64,000 nucleotides of DNA from Anastrepha obliqua. Taxonomy: Eukaryota > Arthropoda > Insecta > Diptera > Tephritidae. Under the pieces are notes generated by a model. The model saw nothing but the letters and a program-made list of their open reading frames with translations, was not told where the DNA came from and ran no database searches. Positions 46,230 to 58,299 of this stretch are shown in pieces. Position numbers and translations under genes: made by a program. The stretch spans positions 57,477,601 through 57,541,600 of the forward strand of contig NC_072894.1 of assembly GCF_027943255.1 (NCBI RefSeq), written 5' to 3'. The stretch's first letter is position 1. Each line of letters begins with the position of its first letter.

Positions 46230-48567
46230 ATGGATTTTGTAATTGAAGGTATTTACTTTAATAAATGTTTACTTAAAGATTAATTTGATCAATTCAAACA
46301 TTTTTGTGTGATTTTGAACGTCTTAACCTTTTTTGTGCATTTTGTGTACGTCTTTTTTATGTTTACTAAAAGTTTTAGTTGTGTTGCCCCCGGATGCCCC
46401 CATTGAGAGTACCATCACTGTATTTGTCAATGTTTTAAGGTAATAATCATCAAAAGTTTAGTTGCTAAAAGTTGCTAATTAGCTTATATTCATAAATAAA
46501 CTAAAGTGGTCTTATTTATTTTAATGGGACAAATATCCACCGTTATCAGTTGATCTTTGTGTTGTTGGTTTCGTTTTCGTCGTTTGTTTTGTACCTTTTC
46601 TTACATTAAATTTACTGTACTAATTTATGTTTGCTTTGCACATTTTATTTTGATTGTATAGGAGCATCTTATAACTGTGTGTTTTCACGCATCCACATTT
46701 TTGATCTTTGGTGCAAAGAAAAAGGCACGAATGCCGAAAAAATGCAAGGCATAAATAATTTACTGACACTAAACATAAAAAGCAAAGGCTACGAAGTCAA
46801 TACGATTGACCTTAAGAAATGTATTCAGTACATTTGCAAAAAGATAGTTGCCTTCTGGATTCAGTACAAAAGAATTAGAAGTTTAGTTGTACAATACCAA
46901 TCTGAATGGCTAAAAACTAAAGAATTTATTGTCCTGAAGCCTACTGGTAGTGCTCAACAAATTGATCTGAGTTCTAGTCGTGGACGGCCCAAAATGGATT
47001 TTGTTGAGTCCTCAAAAAGGACGAAACGTCGCCGAATAGCCCTACTACAAAAGCATGATGAGTCTGCAGCTTCTGTTTTGCGCTCATCTGATTCTCAGTC
47101 AAGCCTTAATGCAACTGAAATAAATATTGAAAAGGTCTTGTCGCTTGTCGTCGACATTGGGTTGTCCAAATACCAATACTTGGTCATTAGATCATTTATA
47201 AATTCAGAAGTTTCCTATAACTTATTGCCAAGTTACGAAAAAATTCGTAAGTTCAAAACATTGAGATATCCAAATAATATTGTTGTAGACGAAACACATG
47301 CAGAAGTGGAACTACAAAGTCTTTTAGACAACACGGCTTCAAGTACTTTAGAGCTTCAAAAGAATTTAATTGAAGAAAGTTTGGATGAAACTGAAAAAAC
47401 TTTAACATTAATTGGAAAATGGGGATTCGATGGCAGCACTGGCCACAGCGAATATAAACAAAAGTTTTCCAATTGTATTAATGACGAGAAAAGTTTATTT
47501 GTCACATCGTACGTCCCACTTCAGCTTGTAACCGACTCTAAAGTAATATGGAAAATCCCAGGCCATCGTCTACCCGATATTGTAGGCCACTCACGCTTCA
47601 ATTTAAAAAGGAGACCGCCGCACTTTCCGTCGAAGAAGAGCTCTACTTCAAGGAGAAAATAGCTAACTTGAAGACAATAGAGCATAAAATTTGCAATACA
47701 ACATTTTCTATAAAGCACGCCCTTCAATTAACCATCGTGGATGGTAAAGTTTGCAACGCGTTAAGCAACACGTCCTCGATGAAATGCTTTATATATGGAG
47801 CAAAGCCCACAGAAATGAAGAATATTGAAGAATGTGTTGGAAGAGATGTGCAAGAAAAGTATTTTGAATTCGGGTTATCACCACTTCATTCATATATCTG
47901 GTTCTTCGAATATTTCTTGCACATTTCGTACAAGCTGGATGTAAAGCTTTGGCAAGTACGATCGGGAGAACTCAAGTCTATTGTATTAAAGAAAAAACAT
48001 CAAATTCAAGCGGAGTTTCGAGAGAAAATGGGGTTACTGGTCGATACGCCAAAGGATGGAGGTAGAGGAAACTCCAACGATGGCAATACTGCCAGGAAAT
48101 TTTTCAGTAACCCAAGCTTAGCATCTCAGATTACAGGCATTGATGAAGAAGTTATTGCCCGATGCGCTACGATACTGCAAGCCTTAGCATCAGGATACAA
48201 AATAAATATAAAAAAATTCGAAAAATTCGCACTAGATACAGCAAATAAATCAATTGAAATCTATCCATGGTACTACCTAGCAGCAACAGTGCATAAAATT
48301 TTAATTCATGCACCAAAGTTTATAGAGCACGCTTTGGTTTCGATTGGAGAGCTCTCAGAGGAAACTGCAGAGTCAAACAATAAAGAAATAAAAAAGTGCC
48401 GGCTGCAGCATACTAGGAAGATGTCTCGTATACTGACAAATACAGATTTAATTAAAATGCTTCTTTTGAAATCAGACCCTTTTATAACAGGTCAAAGAAA
48501 TCTGCCAAAGAATCAGAAATCCACTTTTTTATCATCTACATATGATTTATTGGATGACGTGTGTTAA
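46230..48567 (+). pseudogene. Transib transposase, two exons, one frameshift
   Basis: RAG1-related DDE transposase, about 640 residues. Exon 1 (46230-46248) encodes MDFVIE plus one base; donor G/GTATTT. The intron ends TTGTATAG at 46661; exon 2 restores the frame exactly (G/GA, GASYNCVFSRIHIFDLWC). The exon 2 frame runs to a shift in the A-run 47552-47555 (VIWK into NPRPSSTRYCRP), then to TAA after 48564. Core motifs: KWGFDGSTGHSEYKQKF (first Asp, 47429-47431), TIVDGKVCNAL (likely second Asp, 47740-47742), VDTPKDGGRGNSNDGNTAR, and SEETAESNNK (Glu, 48370-48372), the counterpart of the ESGNK region of RAG1. The zinc-type HKILIH pair is kept, but the upstream CxxC is CFIY, one ligand lost. The N-terminal half has a basic stretch KRTKRRR. 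The single indel could also be a sequencing error. Confidence 0.88.
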
Positions 48568-48693
48568 CCTTGTTTATTATTTATCTTTAATTTTCATCAT
48601 TTTTATTATCTTATAATTAAATAATATTTGCTGTTATATATGATTGAAAAAATGGAATCACGAATTTTTTAAATTATTTATTGCTGGAGCGGA

Positions 48694-48710
48694 GGGGGGG
48701 GGGGGGGGGG
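48694..48710. repeat. G17 homopolymer
   Basis: An uninterrupted run of 17 G inside the Transib 3' region; prone to polymerase slippage and sequencing error. Confidence 0.9.
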
Positions 48711-48807
48711 TCGGGGAGTTTCTCTTTCACAAATATTTACTGTATGCTATCTAAATTCATCTCTAATACCCAGAAAAAAATTTCAGCTCTCTATCTTTAC
48801 GGGAAGT

Positions 48808-48846
48808 ATTTTTGGCCACCAGCCCCATATAAGCGCAACTAGTGTG
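48808..48846 (-). repeat. Transib right terminal repeat
   Basis: Read inward from the tip: cacacta, gttgcg, then a 16-bp gap and ggccaaaaat starting 30 bases from the tip, 10 bases further in than on the left. Confidence 0.85.
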
Positions 48847-48851
48847 CATTG

Positions 48852-51410
48852 GGAACATAGGGCCTCGACAAGATTCAGTCTTGCATTGGTTTCGTAAATC
48901 TATTTGGTTTCTGACAAGGGAGGTGATTAGCCTGTCGCTACTAGTACTAAGTAGAGGGAATGCCCACCTGTCGTTGCTTAGGAATAACGCCTTCTTACTG
49001 CTTGAAGCGCCATCTGTGTGTCAAATTTTTCTGGCAGAAGGATCGCAGTGATGGTTGAGGACTTCACTAAAATTACCGCGATTGCCCGCTTCCTCTTGCT
49101 GGCGTCACTGATGCAATGTGTAACTGTGCCTTTTTCTTTGCTTTTTGTTTGTTTTAGCAGACAAAATGCAAGTAATGCGCTGACTTTGTGAGCGGAAGTA
49201 AAGATAAGGTTGTTGGGGTTGAGGATTGAAATTATTATTATTATAATTTTTTTTTACCTGGAATTCGAGACTAGACTACTGAGGCCGCATTCTCCATAAT
49301 AGTGTAAGTATTATTATTATTAGCTTTTTTGCCGATGGGGGGCTTAGAAAGCCTACTGCATCATGAAAGCTGTCGTCGCAGTAATGGTATTCAACAAAAA
49401 ATTGCCCCTGATTTGGAACCGTCGCACATCCTGGTATATTAATACACTCCAACCTACTTCTACTTATGCACTCCAACCAATACGAGGATCAATCTTTCAT
49501 CTCCATAAGGCTTTACTTAGCGGAAAATAGTTCATAAAAAAGAGACCATCTGAGCCATTTAAGATGATTATTTTTTCGAACTTAAAATTTTCTACGTTCA
49601 TAGGATTTAAAAGAGAATATTGTTTTGTATGTTTATTTAAAAAATATTTATAAATAATTTCGATAGCCTTCTTTTTGGCTTTTTGAGCGCAGAAAAGTTT
49701 GCTTTAAACGATGTTGCCCGTACTCGTTATACTTACACACGTATATGTACGAGCATTGTGCACATAAACGAAATTTGCAATTATGTATGTATTCTAAGTT
49801 TCCCTGTTTTGTAAACCTTGTAAGAAAATCCAACCCTTTTCACGTGTTTGAAAATTATTACCATTGACGACTATTTTGTGCAAAACAACCTCATTAAAAT
49901 GTGACACTTCACATTTGCTACAATTGCTACAAGTACTGATTACACCCCAAGACCCCCATAAAGAGAAAAATATACAGAAATACTTCAACTTCGGAAAGAA
50001 ACGCTTCGATTGCGAATAAAAACACGTTTGCCTTTGAATCTAACCCTTTATTGTAAGAGATATTTTTGCTTGGAGCGCTAAGAATGCGTGAAGTTTTTAA
50101 TATGTAGGCACATGCATGCATATATCTATGGTCACAAGTGTTCTTTACAAGCGCAATAATTCAGATGTCAAATAAAGATGCCAGCAACAGCAGCAACACT
50201 TTGGCAGTACACTCTAACACGTACAAATTAACAGCACTTGTTAATACATAGACAATTCGCGATGTTATTTCAAATTTGCGCTTGTTTTATTTTTCTCTAT
50301 GCAGCGGAAACAACAACTTGTAATGGAAAAGAAAACAGCTGAATTGCATTCTCTGAAACTTAATAAACGACATTTAATACTACTTAAATACAGAAACAAA
50401 AACTGGGTACAAAGTGCGGTGCTTTGTTTGTAACTATTTAAGCTCACTTGGCGTAGCTTAGTGCTTCTTTCTGATGAGATCTCTGCAGAGATCTACAGTT
50501 CTATAGAAGATGACTAGCGTTTTCAGATTTTACTATAAAGCTCAAAAGAATATTAAATAATACTGTGCAATGCAAGGAAATATCCTGGATAAAGGCTGAC
50601 AAAATCGAAACCATCAAGTATTAGGTGAAGTAAAATATTCTTTTGGTTTTTTTGCTATATTTCGAAGATGAAATTAACAAACTTAGATATATAATAATTA
50701 TCCTTATGAAAATGTATGCAAATAGCTTCCTGCCTAATTTTAAATTCCCGTGCAATGAAATAAGAGTTCGACTCAAAAATTTTCACCTAGCATTTACCAA
50801 AATGGAATCGTTGGAACTACTGCCATGCTACTGCATTGAATAACATTTTCGCGCTAAGTCATACCTGGCATCTATTAAGAGCCTTTAAATTAAATTTAAT
50901 TCTTAAGAAAATATCTAAAAAACCAATAAAAAAGTTTACACTACCGGAAGATAGGCACTATATTTTTGAACGACACGGCAAATGCTAATCAAAGCACTTA
51001 ATAAAAAATTAATATCGCAAAAATATGTACGTGCATGTATGTGGGCTAGGGAGTCCCTTATTTTTTCATTTTTTTTTTTTTTTTGCAACACATATACTTA
51101 ATTTTTTAATGTCACGCCGAAGCACAATAGATTTTATCTTATTGGGTTGTACTGAACCAATGCGAACTCAGTGAATTGCACACAACTCCCATCACAGGTA
51201 CGACGAATGCAATGTGTTATTTTGTATTTTAAAGATACCAGTAGGACTATGAACAAATGACAAAATACGTACTGGGTTCTGGTTCTAGGATTGCTGTTTC
51301 ATTCCTGACTCATTCTGCTTAAAATTTGTTAACTATTACGATAGACGTGTTTTGAACTAACGCGACTGCATTCTTTTCATTTTTTGAGTCCTTGGTCGCC
51401 TGGAACTGCC
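48852..51410. other. non-coding stretch
   Basis: No gene recognised. 48847-49100 is mildly GC-rich and may be part of an unnamed repeat (for example cctgtcgctactagtactaa). The rest is AT-rich with many chance frames. Confidence 0.35.
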
Positions 51411-51419
51411 TGGTCACCT

Positions 51420-52150
51420 GGAACTAGTGGCACGCAGTATACACAGCTTCAGACATGCCAAAACATTGCTATTCGGACAGCGATGGGTTGGCTCCTGATG
51501 CCCCCTCTACAACGCCTGCATAACGAGCCATAGATGCTTCCTGTAAAGGAACACAACAAACTGCTCAGCAAACAATTTCTGTTAGAGGGCTGCCGGTGGT
51601 TTCACCCATGTAGGCAACTGCTTGAGCCAGAGCCGCCTCTCAGGCACGTCAAGAGGCACCTCTCCAACTACGCCGACGAGTTTCAGAACAAAACGAATCG
51701 ACCACTCCTGGACTGGACAGTGTTTAGACAGACAATAAACGACATTCATCGGGAGACCCTTACCATCTTCTTAAGTCACCTGAATGTCGTAATCAGAGTC
51801 CAACTACGACCCACAACAGATGAAGAGCTCCAGCTACCCCGAGAGATCCGCGTAACTTTGGCACAACTACGTTCTTAATATTGCAGCAGAATTCAGAATT
51901 GACCCCGACATACCAAACATATGTCCAGCATGTGAAGGCACCCCGCACGACACTCACCACCTTTTCACATGCCCCATCAAACCAACTCACCTAACACCGC
52001 TCTCCCTCTGGGCCCAACCTGTCGAAACAGCAAATACTCTGGGCCTACCGTTAGATGAGCTGGACGAAGATGACCATTGATTTACATTGTACTGACATGG
52101 TTTATAGTATTTATTATTGCTGCTACAACAACAAAAACAACACCAAAGTC
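51420..52150 (+). pseudogene. Jockey-type LINE ORF2 C-terminus
   Basis: Plus strand tail of an RNase H-less LINE. A shifting frame gives CQNIAIRTAMGWLLMPPLQ (about 51450), then the open frame 51534-51878 MLPVKEHNKLLSKQFLLEGC, EPEPPLRHVKRHLSNYADEF, RPLLDWTVFRQTINDIHRET and LQLPREIRVTLAQLRS, then after a shift DPDIPNICPACEGTPHDTHH and LFTCPIKPTHLTPLSLW, a Cys/His tail, ending LPLDELDEDD with TGA near 52079. A caacaacaaaaacaac tail begins at about 52126. The long open frame and few lesions suggest moderate age. No RT domain is present. Confidence 0.8.
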
Positions 52151-52154
52151 CTTT

Positions 52155-53460
52155 TTTGGGCAATTTTCAAATTATGCAATCATCCAATGAGAATAAATTT
52201 TGCTGGTGCCAATAATGCCCAAATATGCCTCTATCTCGCAATATGTCACAAGGTGATTTCTTGGGTAGCAAACAGCATCGATTCTTTCAAGCACAAAAAT
52301 TGGTCGTGCCTTGTATTTCATAGCAAGATTATAAGTTTCACGTTTGTACTTTGCTTTATTCTACAGTCTAAAGTAAAATGATAATAATTTTAATAATAAT
52401 AATAAATTACATTAAAATACATCAATAACACTTAATAGCATTACAATTTACCTTAGACTTCATTACAATGCTAGGAACTCGATTTAAATATTAACAACTG
52501 TCAAAGGTGAGAGCAAATATATATACGACTATAAATGTATGCACAGACACACGTACATATTTAGCGAAGTGCAAATGAAGAGCTTGGATATATCGTTTTT
52601 TTTCGTCGGGAATCACCTCTTCACATAAAATGAAGTAAATAATATTTTGCACCCTTATTTCCGCGATAGAAAGCTTACTACTAAAGCAAGTCAACTAAAA
52701 GCGATTAAAAAAATAACTCCACCCTAATGAGCATATGCCAGTAAATATACCTATGTATGTACATTTGCTTTAAAAGAGATATTAATTCTTGTACAAGCCT
52801 ACAATACGCGCTACTGAGAGTGCAACCAAGGGGAATGTAGTAGCTTTGGCAGCAATTATTGCTAGTCAGTTGTAACAACTGCAGTAACAATAACAACAAA
52901 TACGAGTATAAAACAAGAAAGCGACTTATGCTGACAGTGCCGCGTGTATATTTACGCTTATTAAAGTGATATTGCCGCTGCTAGCAATGCTTAAGCAACA
53001 AACTAAGCGTATAAGTTAATAAGAAAAGTAAAAAAGATTATATGTAATACCAGCTGCTGAACCTAACGCACGCCAAGTTGTTGCGCCAGGTTATGCAGAG
53101 AGGATAAGGAGAAGTAATAAATTAAATACCTGGTCAGAGTTTGTTAGTAACAAAGACGAAAGGCTCACACAAAAAGTCGCCTCTCTCACTCATCATAACC
53201 GTAGCGACAGGGAACAAAATGTAAAATATTAAATTTATAAATTGAGCAAAAATCAACAAAAATAAAACAAAAACAACTGAGATTTGTTTGCCTACCCCAA
53301 ATACCGAATCAAGGTTTTCAAGCGACTGCCCAATGTAATTCCTCTAGCAACCGTTCAAAAACTTTTTTCCAGATTTTAGAAAATATTTCAATTGAAAAAT
53401 GATCAAAACATGTTTTCATGACAGATTTATTGGGTTAAAATGTGCTTCGGAACAATTTAC
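52155..53460. other. non-coding stretch
   Basis: AT-rich; no gene, RNA or repeat recognised. Confidence 0.4.
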
Positions 53461-53464
53461 TTTA

Positions 53465-55438
53465 TCTATACTTAATATTATAAAGAGGAAAACTTTGTTT
53501 GTTTGTTTGTTTGTAACGAATAGGCTCAAAAACTACTGGACCGATTTTAAAAATTCTTTCACCATTCGAAAACTACATTATCCAAGAGTAACATGGATTA
53601 CATTTTATTTTGGACAAAAATAGGGTTCCGTAAGATATTTGGATTTTTCGGACACAAACTGAAAAAAATCTTATATATAAAATAAAGTCAACTTTTTGTG
53701 TGTGTTCGCTAACCGGCCGTGTCTGCACCGAATTAAACCAAACTTACACACATTGCTAAGAAGGTATTGAAGATGGTTTTCGTATAGTTTGGATACCTAT
53801 TGGTGGATAGGGCTCGAGATATAGGTCAAAACGTGGACCCGGGTAACCTTCGGATGTGTATGTACAATATGGGTATCAAATGGGAGCTGTTGGTGAATGC
53901 TTTAGTTCAGAGTATTTTTCATGCCGCTCCGTGACTAGGGTCTCGAGATAGAGACCAAAACGTGGACCCTAGAATGTGTTTGTACAATATGGATATCAAA
54001 TGAAAGCTGTTGATAAGTGCTTTAATACGGGGTAATTTTCATACCTATTGATGACTAGGGTCTCGAAATATATGCCAAAACGTGGACCCGCCGTGTCTTT
54101 GAACCGAATTAAACCAAACTTACACACATTGTTAAGTAGGTATTGAAGATGATTTCCGTATAGTTTGAATACCTATTGGTAGATAGGGTCTCGAGATATA
54201 GGTCAAAACGTGGACCCGGGTAACCTTCGGATGTGTATGTACAATATGGGTATCAAATGGAAGCTGTTGGTGAATGCTTTAGTTCAGAGTATTTTTCATG
54301 CCGCTCAGTGACTAGGGTCTCGAGATAGAGACCAAAACGTGGAGCCTAGAATGTGTTTGTACAATATGGATATCAAATTGAAGCTGTTGGTGAATGCCTT
54401 AGTACAGAGTATTTTTCATGCCGCTACGTGACTGGGGTCTCGAGATATAGGTCAAAACGTGGACCCGGGTAGCCTTTGGTTGTGTATGTACAATATGGGT
54501 ATCAAATAAAAGCTGTTGATAAGTGCTTTAATACGGGGTAATTTTCATACCTCAGTGACTAGGGTCTCGAGATAGAGACCAAAACGTGGAGCCTAGAATG
54601 TGTTTGTACAATATGGATATCAAATTGAAGCTGTTGGTGAATGCCTTAGTACAGAGTATTTTTCATGCCGCTACGTGACTAGGGTCTCGAAATATATGCC
54701 AAAACGTGGACCCGCCGTGTCTTTGCACCGAATTAAACCAAACTTACACACATTGTTAAGTAAGTATTGAAAATGGGTTTCGTAAAGTTTGTTTGTAATT
54801 CGGAGCAGTGGCAACGGGTACAGCGTTCTTTTGAGCCAGCCATAATGTCGCTTACTTTTTTAACGCTTGGGGCGGAACTGAACTGTCAAATTGACAGTGT
54901 GAGTTACAATGTGTCAATATTTCTTTCTGATTTGGATGCCATAAGAAAAAAACGCAAGTGCAACATGTAAAAATTGTTTGTGAATTTTTTTGGAGTGGAT
55001 TTTGGAACAGTGAATAATTTCTTACGAAATTTGAGAATTTAATGTGAAATCCGAATGAAATTATGTGTTCGTGGAAAAAACAATTTTTTTCGTTTTTTTT
55101 TTTTTTAAATATAAACGGATAATGGTTAAAAAAGCTGAAATGCTTAATAAAACATTTAAATTGAAATGAAAAATTCATGGATGATCAGGAAAAAAGACGA
55201 TTGTTTATTCATATGCGTTGATTTGAAATTTAAAAATAATCTTCTTTTTTCCTGATTTTCAATTTATATTTTATAATATATTTACTCAAAAACAAATAGA
55301 AAAACAAAAAATATTGTTTATGCCAAAGCGCTTGAATAAAGAATAAAGAAATAAATAATATGAAAACCATATATTTTCTGTTCTAAACCATATCTATTCT
55401 ATTTTAGTGTGCCCAGCGAAGGGAGCCGGGTTTGCTAG
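53465..55438 (+). mobile_element. non-autonomous Helitron with internal minisatellite
   Basis: Begins TCTATACTTAATATTATAAA after an A (53464) and ends gggtttgCTAG (CTAG at 55435-55438) before a T, the terminal signature of Helitrons, which insert between A and T without target duplication. Just inside the 5' end is gtttgtttgtttgtttgta and an aaaactactggaccgatttt block, widespread in insect Helitrons. Before the CTAG, gcccagcgaagggagccggg can form an imperfect hairpin. No Rep/helicase frame is present, so it depends on proteins of another copy. The middle is occupied by the tandem array described separately. Confidence 0.8.
53710..54775. repeat. minisatellite inside the Helitron, eight units of 120-129 bp
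   Basis: ctcgaRatag/ata anchors recur at 53813, 53942, 54062, 54190, 54319, 54439, 54566 and 54686. Each unit carries aaaacgtgga, tgtacaatatggRtatcaaa, agctgttgRtRa and tttcatRcc. A longer leader with ccgaattaaaccaaacttac occurs at about 53727, 54104 and 54729, showing a higher-order pattern. Confidence 0.9.
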
Positions 55439-55439
55439 T

Positions 55440-57255
55440 ACTCGTATAAACAGATATATGTACATATTATATGTATATATCAGAAAGATATTTCGTTCAC
55501 TTATATTCTACTTATACTTAAATTCTTTTCAAGTAGCGTTAAAGCTGCTTGCGCCACATAATGGTAAAGGATTTTTATGTAACCAGTGGACACATATAAT
55601 AATGCAATCAGAACATTCACCAATGGCGGCTTTACCAGCAGGCTGAGTAGGCTGGAGCCTAGAGCGGATAATTTAGAGGCCGCAATTTTTTTATTATACA
55701 ACAGAAAGTAAAACAATCTGCAGATCTAAATTTATAACTTTTTTAATGTGAGGTTTATTCGATACTATAAACAACAAATAAGGAAGTGCTTATTTTGACC
55801 AGGAAACAACTTTATATACCCGCACGCATCTTGGAAATATTTTATTTGGGATGTATTTTAATTTTTTGAATAAGCTTAAATCCAAGAAATTCTAAACGCC
55901 TTAACTCTGAATTAATGCATACAATTTCCTAGGACGATAGTTTTGATAATAGAAAATCAAGCAAAAGGTATTTCAAAATTTGCAAAACCTTACTCATATT
56001 CTTTTTCATCAGTGTCACCAGATAATTGAATACTCGTAAATGGTATGTGATGTTGGCAACACTACGCGATGGAAGTCGGTCGAGGGTGGTCATAGAAAAA
56101 CACGTGAAGTAGTCGGCAGCTTAAATTAATTTTTTTTCATAAAATTTTTCAAAATAAATGTTCTAAATTAATTTGCTTAAATATATATTATTATTCATAG
56201 CAGTCTTAATAATTTACAGTTTTACACTCACACATACATGGCACTTAAACTGTAAGTAAGCGCAATAAAAAATATTCAAACACCTTCATCGTGTAAGTAG
56301 TATTGAGGCATACCTTGGCGTGTCTTATCAGTAGCACAAGATTAAGCTTTTATTAGCTCAGAAATATACCCAAAAGCTGTTTCTTGCGCAATATCAACTA
56401 GATCGTTGCGCTACAAAAATAATCTAGGAGCTGGTACAAGGAGCTTTTTGCTCAAAATCATATTAATTACGGGAAAATAGCGATGTATCCTAATTAGGTT
56501 GATGACTCACAAATCAATCATTGACAAAGAAGTTCAGTTTTTAACTAGCATAGCAAGTTGCAGAGGTTAGTAGGCACAGCAGAATTTTAGTACCCCATTG
56601 TCAGCGAAACTGTAGGTCCGCCCCTGAAGAGCAGACACAGGCACTAATCATTAAATTCGTAAACAGTACGACGTCTTTTAGCTGAACTAATAAATGCTTG
56701 ACTTGATGAGATTATCGAAATGGATATAAAACCACTTATATTTGTTCAAAAAGTAAAATTAAAAATTAAACGCACACACGTATAATGAAGTTTTAAAGTC
56801 TTAAAAGCTTTAATGGAATTAATCAACGAAATAAATTAAATAAAGTTCGCCCTGCTTCTAATAAAAATGGGAAATCGAAATCGAATAGAGAGAGATAAAT
56901 AGATAGACTCTTTATTTTCCTTTGATTTGGCACTAATAATGATTATAATAAAATATTGATAATACCGAGTTTAGAGCAACGATTCTGTGGCCGTCTGTCG
57001 GAAAAATATAAAAGAAATTGAGGTATACACAAATACATAAAAAATGTTTGTTTTTAACTGAAAGTGTAGTCGTTTACAATTAAACTGCTATATTTCAAAG
57101 CATCAGTCATATGCCAATTGAGACAGTCCAATTCAAATACAGCAATTTCATTTAAAGTATTAATTATTTCTTTATTACTTAAATAAAGTTTTCTCAAATA
57201 TACGTATCGGATTCGTATCAAAATTGGACATTTTCCTAAAAAATTACTTATGTTT
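55440..57255. other. non-coding stretch
   Basis: No gene recognised. Several chance frames; AT-rich. Confidence 0.4.
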
Positions 57256-57257
57256 TC

Positions 57258-57455
57258 CAGCGGCTTCGTTGGATCGGTCATGTCATCCTAATGAAAACAA
57301 ACGCTCCGGCTCTGAAAGTATTCGATGCGGTACCAGCTGATGCCAGCAGAGCAAGAGGAAGGTCTCCTCTGCGTTGGAAACATCAGGTGGAGAAGGACTT
57401 CGCTTTACTTAGTGTATGCAACTGGCGCCGGTTAGCGCAAGAAAGAAACGACTGA
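57258..57455 (+). pseudogene. LINE (RTE-like) RT C-terminus, 65 codons
   Basis: One unbroken frame: QRLRWIGHVILMKTNAPALK, then VFDAVPADASRARGRSPLRW and VEKDFALLSVCNWRRLAQER, ending at TGA 57453-57455. The 'RLRW-x-GHV' start and the 'RARGRP-x-LRW' block are typical of the end of RTE/BovB-like LINE polyproteins, after the RT domain. Upstream sequence does not continue the frame, so this is a very short 5'-truncated copy. GC content is higher than around it. Confidence 0.7.
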
Positions 57456-58299
57456 TTCGCTTTGTTAAACTGTTTGGCATTCTACCCCAAACACAGAGTA
57501 CAATGACACAAAATTCATGTCATATTCCGAATTTATGGTTTTTCTTACATAGGGATTGTTTCAGGGCTTGAACATTTTTTGTTGATTGCTAATACTTGAA
57601 ATAAACTTTTCTTGCAGTACCGTACGTTTATAAGAGAGGATTAGAACGGTTTATATAGGTTTTACTGTACCTAAATATACACATTTATATGTTTATTAAG
57701 CGACATTGGCGGTGGGAAACCCTTTGCAAACATTGCATAATTATGTATTTAATTAATCCCTTCCCTTCCCCACCACACTTTTACCACTCAGCACAGGTTT
57801 ATCGTTTGTGTGCTTGCATTCTTATTTTTATGTACCCTGCAGGGAATAAGAATAGTTGTAAGCTAGAATAATATCAGTTCTTCTTCAGTGAACAGCCAGT
57901 ACGTGTTCTACCATTTCTTCATGTTATTATATCCATTGTATTGTTTAACACCGCGTTGTTCTACGAAATATAAATTATACGCCTGTGCATGAGCAATATA
58001 TCAGTTCCTTCTAGATAAAAAAAAATTCCAATGTGCTTCTAAAATAAACGTTTGAGATCAGTTAAAATAACTACAATAAAATAAAAAAACCACTCAATTC
58101 CATTCCAATGTTTTCAAATATTCTATGACATATGAAAAGTGTATACAGAATTTGTTTTTTCGTAAAATTATATGAAACGTCTTTCAGTTATGGTAATTGG
58201 TTAAACATTAACAAGTTGGTTCAAACTGACACTAAAAGTATATCCTAAAATATTAATAAAAATTCTTTAGAAAACACAAATAAATGCGTGTTACCGCAT

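Larger units (their letters stand above)
45957..48846 (+). mobile_element. Transib element, full length with both ends
   Basis: A 2890-bp DNA transposon of the Transib superfamily. Ends: cacactggttgcg at 45957-45969 and its mirror cgcaactagtgtg at 48834-48846 (12 of 13 matching), with a second shared block ggccaaaaat at 45976-45985 on the left and its mirror atttttggcc at 48808-48817 on the right. A perfect CATTG duplication flanks it. The interior holds one transposase gene on the plus strand and a long 3' untranslated part with a G17 run (48694-48710). The heptamer-like cacactR ends recall both Transib termini and the CACAGTG heptamer of V(D)J signals. This is one of the few elements in this window with both ends and duplication intact. 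Confidence 0.9.

Noticed and set aside
48842..49051. 69-codon open frame right of the Transib element
   Set aside because: Begins in the Transib terminus, shows no family resemblance, and uses a non-ATG opening.
54767..54970. 67-codon open frame inside the Helitron
   Set aside because: No Rep, helicase or captured-gene motif; it partly overlaps the repeat leader.
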